In this document: positions 26,803-35,670 of the stretch, piece after piece
How the letters are laid out: each line of letters begins with the position of its first letter
Numbering within the stretch: the stretch's first letter is position 1
Origin: Nocardia terpenica
Lineage (GTDB): Bacteria > Actinomycetota > Actinomycetes > Mycobacteriales > Mycobacteriaceae
Direction: 5' to 3'
Assembly (NCBI RefSeq): GCF_013186535.1
Contig: NZ_JABMCZ010000005.1
Coordinates: 310,001-374,000 of the forward strand
DNA: 64,000 nt
The notes under the pieces: model-generated
Database searches by the model: none
What the model was told of the DNA's origin: nothing
Seen by the model: only the letters and a program-made list of their open reading frames with translations
Translations under genes and position numbers: made by a program

Positions 26803-27851
26803 GATACCGGTCGTTGTCACCGGCCCGCGCGCTGCGGTGGGCGGCGGCGCTGGCGGCGGGCGCGCTGCTCGTGGCGGGCTGCGCCATCGATCGTTCGGGG
26901 GCCGCGTCCGGCAGGCCCACCATTCGCCTTGCGTACCAGACGTTTCCGAGCGGCGATCTGATCGTCAAGCACAATCGGTGGCTGGAGAACGCGCTGCCCG
27001 GCTACAACATCCGGTGGACCAAGTTCGACTCCGGCGCGGATGTGAACACGGCCTTCCTCGCCCGGCAGATCGATATCGGCGCGATCGGGTCCAGCCCGGT
27101 GGCGCGCGGATTGTCCGCCCCGCTGCACATTCCGTATCAGGTCGCGTTCGTGCTGGACGTGGCGGGCGACAACGAGGCACTGGTGGCGCGCGACGGCTCC
27201 GGCGTCCAGACGATCGCGGACCTGCGCGGCAAGCGGATCGGGACGGCGTTCGCGTCGACCGCGCACTACAGCCTGCTCGCCGCGCTGCGGCAGAACGGGT
27301 TGAGCGCAGGCGACGTCAAGCTGGTGGATCTGCAACCGCAGACCTCGCTGGCCGCCTGGGAGCGCGGCGATATCGACGCGGTCTACACCTGGCTGCCCAC
27401 GCTCGACCAGTTGCGCAAGACGGGGAAGGATCTGATCACCAGCCGCCGGCTGGCGACCGCGGGCAAACCGACGCTCGATCTCGGCGTGGTGGCAACGGAA
27501 TTCGCGCGGACGCACCCGGACGTGATCGAGGCCTGGCGCACCGCCGAGGTGCGGGCGCTGCGCACGATCCACGACCACCCCGACGAGGCGAGCCGGGCGG
27601 TCGCCGCCGAGATCGGTATCGGAACCGACGACGCGGCCCGGCAGTTGCGGCAGGGCGTATTCCTCACCAGGGACCAGCTCGTCTCCCCCGCATGGCTCGG
27701 AACCGACGGCGCCGCAGGCGATGTCGCGGTGAGCCTGCACAGCGCGGCCGAATTCCTGGCCGACCAGAAGCAGATCGATGCGGCGCCGCCGGAGCAGACG
27801 TTCCGGGATGCCGTGTATGTCAAAGGATTGCCGAATGGGCTCGACGGATAA
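26799..27851 (+). CDS. tauA: taurine ABC transporter substrate-binding lipoprotein
   Basis: A 350-residue lipoprotein: signal peptide with lipobox LLVAGC, then the NMT1/TauA fold. Segments such as RIGTAFASTAHYSLLAALRQ, IGSSPVARGL and VDLQPQTSLAAWERGDIDAV closely follow the E. coli TauA pattern as I know it, more than nitrate or thiamine-precursor binding proteins. It would capture taurine or a related sulfonate at the cell surface for the permease and ATPase encoded beside it. No TauD-type dioxygenase is present in the window, so the sulfonate would have to be degraded by an enzyme encoded elsewhere. Confidence 0.85.
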   Translation: MRYRSLSPARALRWAAALAAGALLVAGCAIDRSGAASGRPTIRLAYQTFPSGDLIVKHNRWLENALPGYNIRWTKFDSGADVNTAFLARQIDIGAIGSSPVARGLSAPLHIPYQVAFVLDVAGDNEALVARDGSGVQTIADLRGKRIGTAFASTAHYSLLAALRQNGLSAGDVKLVDLQPQTSLAAWERGDIDAVYTWLPTLDQLRKTGKDLITSRRLATAGKPTLDLGVVATEFARTHPDVIEAWRTAEVRALRTIHDHPDEASRAVAAEIGIGTDDAARQLRQGVFLTRDQLVSPAWLGTDGAAGDVAVSLHSAAEFLADQKQIDAAPPEQTFRDAVYVKGLPNGLDG

Positions 27852-28614
27852 GGGCGGCATCAGGATTCGCCGGGTATCGCACCGCTACGGGCGCGGCGGC
27901 GACGCCGTCACCGCGCTCGGCCCGGTGGATCTCGAGGTGCCCGCGGGCGAATTCCTGGTCCTGGTGGGCGCTTCCGGATGCGGGAAGAGCACGCTGCTGC
28001 GGCTCATCGCCGGATTCGAGGCGGCCACCGAAGGGGAGATCGAGATCTCCGGCGCGGCACCGGTTCCCGGTGGCAGCGCGGGAATGGTGTTTCAGCAGCC
28101 CCGGCTGTTCCCGTGGAAGACGGTGGGCGGCAATATCGACGTGGCGCTGAAATACGCTGGCGTGCCGCGGGATCGGCGGGCGCAGCGGCGCGAGGAACTC
28201 CTGCACCGGGTGGGTCTGGACGGCACCGCCGATCGCCGGATCTGGGAGATCTCCGGCGGGCAGCAGCAGCGCGTCGCCATTGCCCGCGCGCTGGCGGCGC
28301 GGAACTCGCTGCTGCTGCTGGACGAGCCGTTCGCCGCGCTGGACGCGCTCACCCGCGAGCGGTTGCAGGACGATCTGCGCCGGGTCAGCGCGGAGGCCGA
28401 CCGCACCAGCGTGTTCGTCACGCACAGCGCGGACGAGGCGGCCCTGCTCGGCTCCCGCGTGGTGGTCCTGACCAAGCGGCCCGGCCGCGTCGCGCTGGAT
28501 CTCCCCGTCGAACTGCCGCGCACCGGCGTCGATCCCGACGATCTGCGAGCATCGTCGGAATTCCTCGCGTTGCGGCGTGAGATCGGCCGGGCGGTGAAGT
28601 CGGCGGCGGCCTGA
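27835..28614 (+). CDS. tauB: taurine/sulfonate ABC transporter ATPase
   Basis: A 259-residue ABC ATPase: Walker A GASGCGKST, Q-loop VFQQPRLFPWKTV, signature ISGGQQQRVAIARAL, Walker B LLLLDEPFAALDA, H-loop VFVTHSADEA. ATG at 27835 with AAAGGA upstream, overlapping the tauA 3' end by 17 bp. The Q-loop PRLFPW is characteristic of the nitrate/taurine/sulfonate family. Energises the permease encoded two genes upstream. Confidence 0.92.
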   Translation: MGSTDKGGIRIRRVSHRYGRGGDAVTALGPVDLEVPAGEFLVLVGASGCGKSTLLRLIAGFEAATEGEIEISGAAPVPGGSAGMVFQQPRLFPWKTVGGNIDVALKYAGVPRDRRAQRREELLHRVGLDGTADRRIWEISGGQQQRVAIARALAARNSLLLLDEPFAALDALTRERLQDDLRRVSAEADRTSVFVTHSADEAALLGSRVVVLTKRPGRVALDLPVELPRTGVDPDDLRASSEFLALRREIGRAVKSAAA

Positions 28615-28659
28615 GCCCGAATTCCCGTCGACCGCACGACGATCCCACCAGGGCGAAGC

Positions 28660-29268
28660 TCAGTTCGGGACGTCCCAGAAGGCCAGCTCGTGGCGCATGC
28701 CCTCCAGGAACAGTCGCTCGGCCCGGCCGGGGTCGGTGGTGGCCTCGTCGAGCATCTGGGCGCAGCGGCGGGTCAGGGCGGCGAACCCGGGATCGGCGTA
28801 GGTCTGCACCCAGCGGCGATAGCGCGGCTCCGCGGGCATGGTCTCGGCCAGGATGGCGCCGAGGGTGGAGTAGCCCCACATGCACGGGTACAGGGCCGCC
28901 AGGCCGTCGGCGTAGGCGGCGGCCGAGTCGAGCAGGAAGCTCGTATACGCCACGCACGGTTCGCCTTTCACCGCGCCGTCGAGGTCGGCCCCGAACTCGG
29001 CGGCCAGCGATCGGTGCAGCGACAATTCGTCGTGCAAGGTGGCGTGCGCCAGATCCACCAGATCGCCCAGGTGTGCCGCGGGCGCCTGCCAGGCCAGGCG
29101 GGTGAAGACGCGGACGTAGTCGAGCAGGAACAGGTAGTCCTGTTCCAGCCAGGACCGAAACACCGGTTCCGCCAGGTCACCTCGGGCGATCCCGGCCACC
29201 GTCGGATGCGCGAGCTGCCGCTCGACCCACGGGCGACCCACGTCCTCGAGATGCGCCGAAAACGTCAT
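28660..29268 (-). CDS. TenA-family thiaminase II-like protein
   Basis: A 202-residue TenA/THI-4 helical protein: HPTVAGIARGDL, FRSWLEQDYLFLLDYVRVF, AHATLHDELSLHRSLAAEFG, and FWDVPN at the C-terminus; the Cys in PCVAYTSFLL and nearby acidic residues fit the active-site pocket. Classical TenA hydrolyses aminopyrimidines for thiamine salvage. It lies 8 bp after the SPFH gene and is probably the last gene of an nfeD-SPFH-tenA operon. Although it faces the taurine transporter, nothing ties it to that operon. Confidence 0.82.
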   Translation of the reverse strand: MTFSAHLEDVGRPWVERQLAHPTVAGIARGDLAEPVFRSWLEQDYLFLLDYVRVFTRLAWQAPAAHLGDLVDLAHATLHDELSLHRSLAAEFGADLDGAVKGEPCVAYTSFLLDSAAAYADGLAALYPCMWGYSTLGAILAETMPAEPRYRRWVQTYADPGFAALTRRCAQMLDEATTDPGRAERLFLEGMRHELAFWDVPN

Positions 29269-29276
29269 GCCGCCCG

Positions 29277-30542
29277 TCAACGGCCCGGGAACTCCGGTGG
29301 CCGCCACGGCCTGCCCTCGACCTCGCTCGAACGCTGGGGCGGTTGCTGGTAGTTCTGCTGCGGCGGTTGCTGATAGGGCTGCGGCTGCGCCGGATTCGGA
29401 ACACCGCCGCCGAGCGCCGGATTGCGCACCGGCGCGGTGAGCGGCGATTCGACCGGCGTGGCCGCGGCGGCCTCGGCGGCCCGCACCGCGCGCTCGGCGG
29501 CCGGGTCGGTCTTGATGTCGAACCAGTCGGCGACCTCGTCGGAGTCGTCCTCCGGGCGCGGCGCGCCCTCGCCGTCGTCGGAGGGCTCGTACCGGAATAC
29601 GCCGTCCTCGCCCTGGGTGCCGAAGTTGCGGGCGAAACCCTCGAGCGCCTTGCCGAAATCGCTGGGCACCATCCACACCTTGTTGGCGTCGCCCTTGGCG
29701 ACCTGCGGCAGCGTCTGCATGTACTGGTAGGCCAGCAGTTCCGGCGTGGGCTTGCCGGACTTGATGGCGGCGAACACCTTTTCGATCGCCTTCGCCTGGC
29801 CCTGCGCCTGCAGGTAGGAGGCGGCGCGTTCACCCTGGGCGCGCAGGATGCGGCTCTGCCGTTCACCTTCCGCGGACAGGATCGCCGACTGCTTGGAGCC
29901 CTCGGCCGCGAGGATCTGCGCCTGCTTGGCGCCCTCGGCGGTCTTGATCTGCGCCTCGCGATTACCTTCGGCGGTGAGGATCATGGCCCGCTTCTCGCGG
30001 TCGGCCTTCATCTGCTTCTCCATCGATTCCTGGATCGACGGCGGCGGATCGATGGCCTTGAGCTCGACTCGCGACACGCGCAGGCCCCAGCGGCCGGTGG
30101 CCTCGTCGAGGACGCCGCGCAGCTGGGAGTTGATCTGGTCGCGCGAGGTCAGCGTCTCCTCCAGGGTCATGCCGCCGACCACGTTGCGCAGCGTGGTGAT
30201 GGTCAGCTGCTCGACCGCGGCGATGTAGTTGCTGATCTCGTACACGGCGGCCTGCGGGCTGGTGACCTGGAAGTACACCACCGAGTCGATCTGCACGGTC
30301 AGGTTGTCCTGCGTGATCACCGGCTGCGGCGGGAAGGACACCACCCGCTCGCGTAAGTCCACCTTGGCGCGGACTCTGTCGGCGAACGGCACCAGGAAGG
30401 TGAGCTGTCCGGACACGGTGCGCGAGTACCGGCCCAGGCGCTCGATGACCGCGGCCTCGGCCTGCGGCACCAGCGCAATAGATTTGAACACCACCACCGC
30501 GACCAACAGGACGAGGACAACGGCGACTATCAGTACAGCCAT
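29277..30542 (-). CDS. SPFH-domain (stomatin/prohibitin-like) membrane protein
   Basis: A 421-residue membrane-anchored protein: N-terminal transmembrane helix (residues about 2-22), SPFH domain (ALVPQAEAAVIERLGRYS, DNLTVQIDSVVYFQVT, GGMTLEETLTSRDQIN), then a long coiled coil of repeated AEG-containing heptads (EGNREAQIKTAEGAKQAQIL) and a Pro/Gln-rich disordered tail from about residue 360. It would scaffold membrane microdomains with NfeD. Its ATG overlaps the nfeD stop by one base (TGATG). Same order as Rv1487-Rv1488 in M. tuberculosis. Confidence 0.93.
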   Translation of the reverse strand: MAVLIVAVVLVLLVAVVVFKSIALVPQAEAAVIERLGRYSRTVSGQLTFLVPFADRVRAKVDLRERVVSFPPQPVITQDNLTVQIDSVVYFQVTSPQAAVYEISNYIAAVEQLTITTLRNVVGGMTLEETLTSRDQINSQLRGVLDEATGRWGLRVSRVELKAIDPPPSIQESMEKQMKADREKRAMILTAEGNREAQIKTAEGAKQAQILAAEGSKQSAILSAEGERQSRILRAQGERAASYLQAQGQAKAIEKVFAAIKSGKPTPELLAYQYMQTLPQVAKGDANKVWMVPSDFGKALEGFARNFGTQGEDGVFRYEPSDDGEGAPRPEDDSDEVADWFDIKTDPAAERAVRAAEAAAATPVESPLTAPVRNPALGGGVPNPAQPQPYQQPPQQNYQQPPQRSSEVEGRPWRPPEFPGR

Positions 30543-30976
30543 CACGGCCCCTTCCACACGACGGCGTGCGCGCCGTCGATCTTCATGACGTAGACGGTCT
30601 CACCCTCGGCGTACTCTTCGGACGGATCGAACGACCGCGCGCTCCACACCTCGCCGTCGATCTTCACCCTGCCGGTGTCCTCGTTGACGGTCTCGAGCAC
30701 CTTCGCGGTCTTACCGGGCAGGGCGTGCACGTTCGTGGCCGTCGGCGGCGGAACGGCGAAGCGCCGCAACAGCATCGGCCGGATCAGGAACAGCAGCGCC
30801 AGCGCCGAGATGCCGAAGACGATGGCATCGACGACCAGCGAGGTGTGCGCCACCCCGGCCACGCCCGCCGTCACCAGGGCGGCCCCGCCGAGCATGAGCA
30901 GCGTGAAGTCGCCGGTGAGCATTTCGGCTGCGGCGAGCAGAACCCCCGCGACCAGCCATAGGATTGCGGCCACCAC
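30542..30976 (-). CDS. NfeD-like membrane protein
   Basis: A 144-residue protein with three or four transmembrane helices in the first 75 residues (AILWLVAGVLLAAAEMLTGD, AIVFGISALALLFLIRPML) and a C-terminal soluble OB-fold (LPGKTAKVLETVNEDTGRVK, then GEVWSARS and GETVYVMKIDGAHAVV). Short NfeD proteins of this type lack the ClpP-like protease domain and partner with SPFH proteins in membrane quality control. Tandem GTG codons at 30976 and 30973 are both possible starts. Confidence 0.9.
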   Translation of the reverse strand: MVAAILWLVAGVLLAAAEMLTGDFTLLMLGGAALVTAGVAGVAHTSLVVDAIVFGISALALLFLIRPMLLRRFAVPPPTATNVHALPGKTAKVLETVNEDTGRVKIDGEVWSARSFDPSEEYAEGETVYVMKIDGAHAVVWKGP

Positions 30977-31091
30977 CTCACCGTACCCGCTGTGTCCGGT
31001 TTTCGTGCCGGGTGTTGCCGTCGTGTTGCGCGCGTCGCCGGGCCGTGTCGCGACCGGTGGGAAACCCGGGCCGCCAGGTATTTTCGTCCGG

Positions 31092-31913
31092 GTGAGTACG
31101 CGGGACTACGGGGATATATTTTCGGGGCATAGCAGGAAGCAGAAGCGCGCGATACCGCAGGTGGTGGCGGAGCGGGAGGTGGTGGCCGAGGACGCCGCGA
31201 GCGGATTCTGCGGCGCGGTGGTCGGTTTCGAGCGCACCTACGACGGCGATTTCGTGAAGCTCGAGGACCGGCACGGCGCGGTGCGGCTGTTCGCGCTGCG
31301 GGAGGCGGCCTTTCTCATCGACGGGCAGCCGGTCACCCTGGTCCGGCCGACGGTCACCGCGCCCGCCGAGCCGACCCGCTCGGCATCCGGCTCGACGCGG
31401 GTGCAGGGGCTGCGGGCCCGGGTGGCGCGGGCCAGCCGCATCTGGGTGGAGGGCGTGCACGACGCGGCCCTGGTCGAGCGGGTGTGGGGGCACGACCTGC
31501 GGGTGGAAGGGGTGGTCGTGGAACATCTCGAGGGCCTGGACAATCTGGCCGAGCGGCTCACCGACTTCGGCCCCGGACCCGGCCGCCGGGTGGGCGTTCT
31601 CGTCGACCACCTGGTGACCGGGTCCAAGGAGACCTCGCTGACCACCGGCCTGGGCCCGCACGTGCTGGTCACCGGTCATCCCTATATCGATGTCTGGCAG
31701 GCCGTGCGCCCGGACGCGGTCGGCATCCGGGCCTGGCCCGAGGTCCCGCGCGGCGAGGACTGGAAGATTGGCGTGTGCCGACGGCTGGGCTGGGGCACAC
31801 CCCAGGACGGCTGGCGGCGCGTCTACAACGCCGTCGACTCCTTCCGCGACCTGGAGTCCCCCCTGATCGGCGCGATGGAACGCCTCATCGACTTCGTCAC
31901 CGAACCGGACTGA
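31092..31913 (+). CDS. DUF3097 conserved actinobacterial protein
   Basis: A 273-residue protein recognised as DUF3097: YGDIFSGHSRKQKRAIPQVV at the N-terminus, RIWVEGVHDAALVERVWG and DLRVEGVVVEHLEGLDNLAE in the middle, LVTGHPYIDVWQAVRPDAVG, and a C-terminal helix. The middle section, with an acidic EG and a later DH-LV segment, looks Toprim-like, but no function is established. GTG start at 31092. Divergent from nfeD across 115 bp. Confidence 0.85.
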   Translation: MSTRDYGDIFSGHSRKQKRAIPQVVAEREVVAEDAASGFCGAVVGFERTYDGDFVKLEDRHGAVRLFALREAAFLIDGQPVTLVRPTVTAPAEPTRSASGSTRVQGLRARVARASRIWVEGVHDAALVERVWGHDLRVEGVVVEHLEGLDNLAERLTDFGPGPGRRVGVLVDHLVTGSKETSLTTGLGPHVLVTGHPYIDVWQAVRPDAVGIRAWPEVPRGEDWKIGVCRRLGWGTPQDGWRRVYNAVDSFRDLESPLIGAMERLIDFVTEPD

Positions 31914-31947
31914 TCACCGAACCCGCACGGACACAATCGTTTCCGAT

Positions 31948-32322
31948 TCACCGCGCCGGGGGCGTGAACACGACGAACCGGTTGCCGTCGGTGTCGAGCA
32001 GTTCGGCCGACTCCAGCCCGCTCGGCACGGTGGCGGGCGCGACCAGCACCTTGCCGCCGAGCTCGGTGGCGCGGGTGCAGACCGCCGCCACATCGCGCAC
32101 CAGCACCGCGAAGGTGGCGTACGCCGTGTCGGCGTCGTCGACCGCGGTGATGCCGCCGGTGGGGGCCTGCGCGTCGCGGGCGGTGAGCAGCCGGTAGCTC
32201 GCGCCGCTGGTGGGGTCGTGGCGGGCGGTCCAGCCGAACAGCTCGCCGTAGAAACGTTGCGCCGCATCGGGATCGGGGCTGCCGATCTGGAACCAGGCGA
32301 CGGTGTCGTACTCGGGGGTCAT
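31948..32322 (-). CDS. VOC-family (glyoxalase/bleomycin-resistance fold) protein
   Basis: A 124-residue single VOC-fold protein: VAWFQIGSPDPDAAQRFYGE and LFGWTARH form the first beta-alpha-beta module, YATFAVLVRDVAAVCTRATE and GLESAELLDTDGNRFVVF the second. The second-strand Glu in the usual metal site is replaced by other residues, so catalysis is uncertain. AAGGAG precedes the ATG. Function cannot be assigned; many members detoxify or bind small molecules. Confidence 0.82.
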   Translation of the reverse strand: MTPEYDTVAWFQIGSPDPDAAQRFYGELFGWTARHDPTSGASYRLLTARDAQAPTGGITAVDDADTAYATFAVLVRDVAAVCTRATELGGKVLVAPATVPSGLESAELLDTDGNRFVVFTPPAR

Positions 32323-32415
32323 GCTGTCTCCTTCGGTCGCGACGGCCCGTGTGGCCGTGCGACAACCAGAGTCGGACCCCCTGGCGACAACCCTGTGTCG
32401 GTGTTTTCCGATCGG

Positions 32416-33117
32416 TCAGAACTCGACCGTGCGGACGACCCGCTCGGGCGGCACCTCACCCGTCATGGGCCGCGGGGGCCGGGCGGCAATGGATTCGGCC
32501 AGTGCGGCGGCGGTGATCCGGTCCAGGCGGAAGACGCGCGATCCGTCCCGCAGCCGACACCACCCGATCAGGTACCAGCCGTCGCTGCCGCACATCAGCA
32601 TGGTCGGCTCGACCGCGCGGTCGGTGACCGCACCGGCGCGGTCGATATACGACATGTCGATCACGCGCCGCTGCTGCACGGCCTGGCACACCAGCGCCGC
32701 GAACGGGGCGGGCGGCGGTTCCTCGATCGACTCGATGACCCCGATCATGCGGGCCAGATCCCGCGCGGCGTCGGCGGATTCGTCGGACATGGCGGTGACG
32801 ATCTTGGTCAGCGCCGACGCTCCGGCGGTGTCGAACGGGGTGCCGCGCATGCGCCGCAGCGCGACGCCGACGGCGACCGCCTCGGCCGGGGAGAAGTTCA
32901 GCGGCGGCAGCGACATCCGCTTGTCGAGGGTATAGCCGCCGGTGCGGCCGACATCGGCGTAGATGGGCACCCCGGACTGCTGTAGTGCCGCGATATCGCG
33001 CTCGATGGTGCGGACGCTGACCTCGTAGCGGGCCGCGAGCTCGCGTGCGGTGCGCCGCCGCGGCGCGACCGCTCGCAGCTCCTCGACCAGCGCGTACAGC
33101 CGGTCCGTCCGGTTCAT
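32416..33117 (-). CDS. HTH/WYL-domain transcriptional regulator (YafY/DeoR type)
   Basis: A 233-residue regulator: N-terminal winged helix (RTARELAARYEVSVRTIERD followed by IAALQQSG), a linker (NFSPAEAVAVGVALRRM), and a WYL ligand domain at about residues 135-200 (EPTMLMCGSDGWYLIGWCRL and FRLDRITAA). WYL domains are thought to sense nucleic acid or small ligands. The ATG at 33117 is the first sensible start. The VOC gene lies downstream on the same strand, 93 bp away, and could be its target. Confidence 0.88.
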   Translation of the reverse strand: MNRTDRLYALVEELRAVAPRRRTARELAARYEVSVRTIERDIAALQQSGVPIYADVGRTGGYTLDKRMSLPPLNFSPAEAVAVGVALRRMRGTPFDTAGASALTKIVTAMSDESADAARDLARMIGVIESIEEPPPAPFAALVCQAVQQRRVIDMSYIDRAGAVTDRAVEPTMLMCGSDGWYLIGWCRLRDGSRVFRLDRITAAALAESIAARPPRPMTGEVPPERVVRTVEF

Positions 33118-33239
33118 GCCCGCCCCTTCCCGCCCGCGATGACGGCAGCGTAACCGGGGGTACCGACAGGCAGGGGGACCGACATCACAGTCGCTCGCGT
33201 CGACGGGTCGGCAGGCAATGGCCCAGTTATGCTCGAAAC

Positions 33240-34052
33240 ATGTGTTCCCCCAGCGCCACGCTGACGGTGTGGGCCGGCTCCTGGCTGGCCGGCCGCAGCG
33301 CACCCGACGACGTTCTGGACGCCCTGCGGGCGTGGGCGCCGCGACAGAGCGTCGCGGCCGGCGATCCGGTCACCGGTGGACACACCGGGCTGCCCTGGCC
33401 GAGTGCCGAGCCGATCGACGGCGGCTCGGGAATCATGGTGCTGCTCAAGGTCGTTCGCGAGAGTCTGGCCGCTCCCCGGGCGCAGCTGCGGCTGGTGCTG
33501 CCGGTGCCGGGCGATGCCCGCGGGCTGCCGCCGGCCACCGAATTCGCCGCCGCCGCAATGGATGCCGAGGAGGGCATCCTCGTCGGGGTGCCGGGCGCGG
33601 AGGGCACCGGCCTGGTGCCGCAGTGGGTCGACGAGGACACCTTGCAGTGGACCGTCTACCACACCCCGATCCCGACCCCGGTGCCCGATATGGCGCTCGG
33701 CGAGGCCGAATACGCCATGCGCGAGGCCATCCGCGACGCCGCCGACGCGCTCATGCGCCTGCAGACCACCGGCATCGGCACCGGCGACGACGATCCGCGC
33801 GAGCTGGTGGAGGCCGAACTGGCCGACTACTCCCGCCACATCTACCCCGATTCGGCCCCGCTGCGCGCCCGCCGAATCCTCGACTCCGCCGACTACGTGG
33901 CCGCGATCCTCACCGTCGCGCAGCAGAGCCCGGCCTCCTCCCCCGCCTCGGCCAGCGCCCTGCAGGCCCAGGAAACCCTGCTGCGCCCGCTGTGGGACGC
34001 CTTGCGCGCGGCCCGTCTGGCGGCCGTCCACGCCGCCGCCGGGACGCGCTGA
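33240..34052 (+). CDS. conserved actinobacterial hypothetical protein
   Basis: A 270-residue soluble protein not recognised as a characterised family. The N-terminal half has APDDVLDALRAWAPRQSVAAG followed by several strands (QLRLVLPVPGDARGLP); then VPDMALGEAEYAMREAIRDA and a helical C-terminus (YVAAILTVAQQ, LRPLWDALRAARLAAVHAA). Gene order and orientation relative to hemH and nfeD match Rv1486c of M. tuberculosis, so it is probably that orthologue. It has no membrane segment or signal peptide. Confidence 0.75.
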   Translation: MCSPSATLTVWAGSWLAGRSAPDDVLDALRAWAPRQSVAAGDPVTGGHTGLPWPSAEPIDGGSGIMVLLKVVRESLAAPRAQLRLVLPVPGDARGLPPATEFAAAAMDAEEGILVGVPGAEGTGLVPQWVDEDTLQWTVYHTPIPTPVPDMALGEAEYAMREAIRDAADALMRLQTTGIGTGDDDPRELVEAELADYSRHIYPDSAPLRARRILDSADYVAAILTVAQQSPASSPASASALQAQETLLRPLWDALRAARLAAVHAAAGTR

Positions 34053-34147
34053 CGTTTTCGCCGGGTTCCGCCGTAGCCGGGCGGTCGGGCGATTCGTTTG
34101 GTTCAATGGTTCGGTCGTTGATCATTTCGGTTTCGAGGCGGCGGGGT

Positions 34148-34894
34148 ATGTCTTTTTCTCGGCGTGGTGCCGCGGTTGCGGCGGTCGTTCTGTTCGGTGG
34201 GGGCGTGGCCGCTCCGGCGCAGGCCGTCGTCGGCGGGACCGATGCTCCGGCGTCGGGGTATCCGTGGCTGGCGGCGGTCGGGTCGCCCGCATTCCCGGTG
34301 CGGCCGCAGGGTCAGTTCTGCGGGGGCGTGTTGATCGCCCCGGATCGGGTGCTCACCGCGGCGCACTGCGCCGCGCCGGGGCTGCCGCTGCCGAGGGCGC
34401 TGACCGTCACGTTCGGGCGGTCGGATATGAACGACTCCGGTGGAACGACGGTGGGGGTGAACGCGATTCGCGTGCATCCGGGTTTCCGGGTGTCGCTGTT
34501 CGACGGGGATCTCACCTACCATCATGATGTCGCCGTGCTCACCCTCGACCGGCCGATGGCGCTGCCGACCGTGGAGATCGCTGCCCCACACGGAGATTCG
34601 GGCACGGTCGTGGGATGGGGCGCGAGCTCCGACGCCGACGACTCCAATACCCGCCTGCACTCGGCCACGGTCCCGCTGGTCGGCGATACTGCCTGCGCGA
34701 CCGCCTACGGGGCGGAGTTCGATCCGGGCGAGGCGTTCTGCGCCGGGTCCGACACCGCCGATACCGGCCAATACGACAGCGGCGGACCGCTTCTCGTCGA
34801 CGGCAAGGTCGCCGGTATCACCTCGTGGGGCAAAGGCGCTGCCCAACCGGGATATCCGGGGGTCTACGCCCGCATCCCGGCACTGGATTTCTGA
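34148..34894 (+). CDS. secreted trypsin-like serine protease with atypical oxyanion loop
   Basis: A 248-residue chymotrypsin-fold protease. The signal peptide ends PAQA, directly followed by VVGGTDAPASGYPW, so signal cleavage alone would yield the Ile/Val16 N-terminus. His57 lies in LTAAHCA, Asp102 in HHDVAVLTLD, and Ser195 in TGQYDSGGPLL with Asp189 conserved. Two oddities: Gly193 is Tyr (YDSGG instead of GDSGG), and both partners of the 191-220 disulfide are missing (Gly and Ala). Cysteines 42-58 and 168-182 remain. Activity may be altered or lost. Start at ATG 34148; an in-frame ATG at 34106 is also possible. Confidence 0.85.
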   Translation: MSFSRRGAAVAAVVLFGGGVAAPAQAVVGGTDAPASGYPWLAAVGSPAFPVRPQGQFCGGVLIAPDRVLTAAHCAAPGLPLPRALTVTFGRSDMNDSGGTTVGVNAIRVHPGFRVSLFDGDLTYHHDVAVLTLDRPMALPTVEIAAPHGDSGTVVGWGASSDADDSNTRLHSATVPLVGDTACATAYGAEFDPGEAFCAGSDTADTGQYDSGGPLLVDGKVAGITSWGKGAAQPGYPGVYARIPALDF

Positions 34895-34908
34895 ATCGCA
34901 CCGCTGCC

Positions 34909-35670
34909 GTGACCGATCGGGAGTGGGCGACACAGCGGCCGTGGGGCGTGCGCGTCGACTGGGGACGAGCCGGGGCGCGGGCCCTGGGGCCGGGCAGCGC
35001 CTGCGTGGTGGTGGTCGATGTGCTGTCGTTCACCACGGCCGTGAGCGTCGCCATCGAGCGTGGGACACAGGTGATTCCGTATCCGTGGCGCGACGATTCG
35101 GCCGCCGCGTTCGCCGCGAACCGGGAGGCACGGCTGGCGGTGGGTCGGCACGCGGTGAGCGCGGAGCAGCCGTGGTCGCTCTCACCGGCCGCCCTGCGCA
35201 AAGCCCCCGCGCCACGGCGGCTGGTGCTGCCGTCGCCGAACGGATCGTCCATTGCCGCAGCGGTTTCCGCAGTGCCGGTGATCGCGGCATGCCTGCGCAA
35301 CGCGACCGCGGTCGGGCGGTGGATTCGCGGGCAGGGCTGGGGAACGGCCGAGAAGCCGGTGTCGGTGATCGCGGCGGGCGAGCACTGGGGCGACGGATCG
35401 CTGCGGCCCACGCTGGAGGACTGGCTCGGGGCGGGTGCGGTGGTGTCCGCGCTGGCCGCGTACGGGGCCGGGCCGTTGTCGCCGGAAGCCCTGGTGGCCA
35501 AGGGTTCTCACGACGGAGCCGGTGCGGTCGCGGCAGTGGTCGCGCGGTGCGCGTCGGGATGTGAGCTGGCCGCCCTGGGATTCGGGGACGACGTCCGGAT
35601 CGCGGTCGAGATCGACGAAAGCCGCGTGGTGCCGGTGCTTTCCGAGGGCGCGTTCGCCGATGCCACCTGA
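34909..35670 (+). CDS. ComB-like 2-phosphosulfolactate phosphatase family protein
   Basis: A 253-residue protein of the ComB family. Conserved segments are VVVVDVLSFTTAVSVAIERG at residues about 34-53, VLPSPNGSSIA (catalytic-site loop), and VIAAGEHWGDGSLRPTLEDW with acidic Mg-binding residues. In archaea ComB dephosphorylates 2-phosphosulfolactate in coenzyme M synthesis; bacterial members occur in organisms without coenzyme M and their physiological substrate is uncertain. GTG start at 34909, 14 bp after the protease stop. Its 3' end overlaps the pmt start by 11 bp, implying co-translation. Confidence 0.8.
   Translation: MTDREWATQRPWGVRVDWGRAGARALGPGSACVVVVDVLSFTTAVSVAIERGTQVIPYPWRDDSAAAFAANREARLAVGRHAVSAEQPWSLSPAALRKAPAPRRLVLPSPNGSSIAAAVSAVPVIAACLRNATAVGRWIRGQGWGTAEKPVSVIAAGEHWGDGSLRPTLEDWLGAGAVVSALAAYGAGPLSPEALVAKGSHDGAGAVAAVVARCASGCELAALGFGDDVRIAVEIDESRVVPVLSEGAFADAT

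Noticed and set aside
25936..29268. Thiamine-precursor (ThiXYZ) transporter with TenA
   Set aside because: The binding protein follows TauA more closely, and tenA lies on the other strand next to the SPFH gene.
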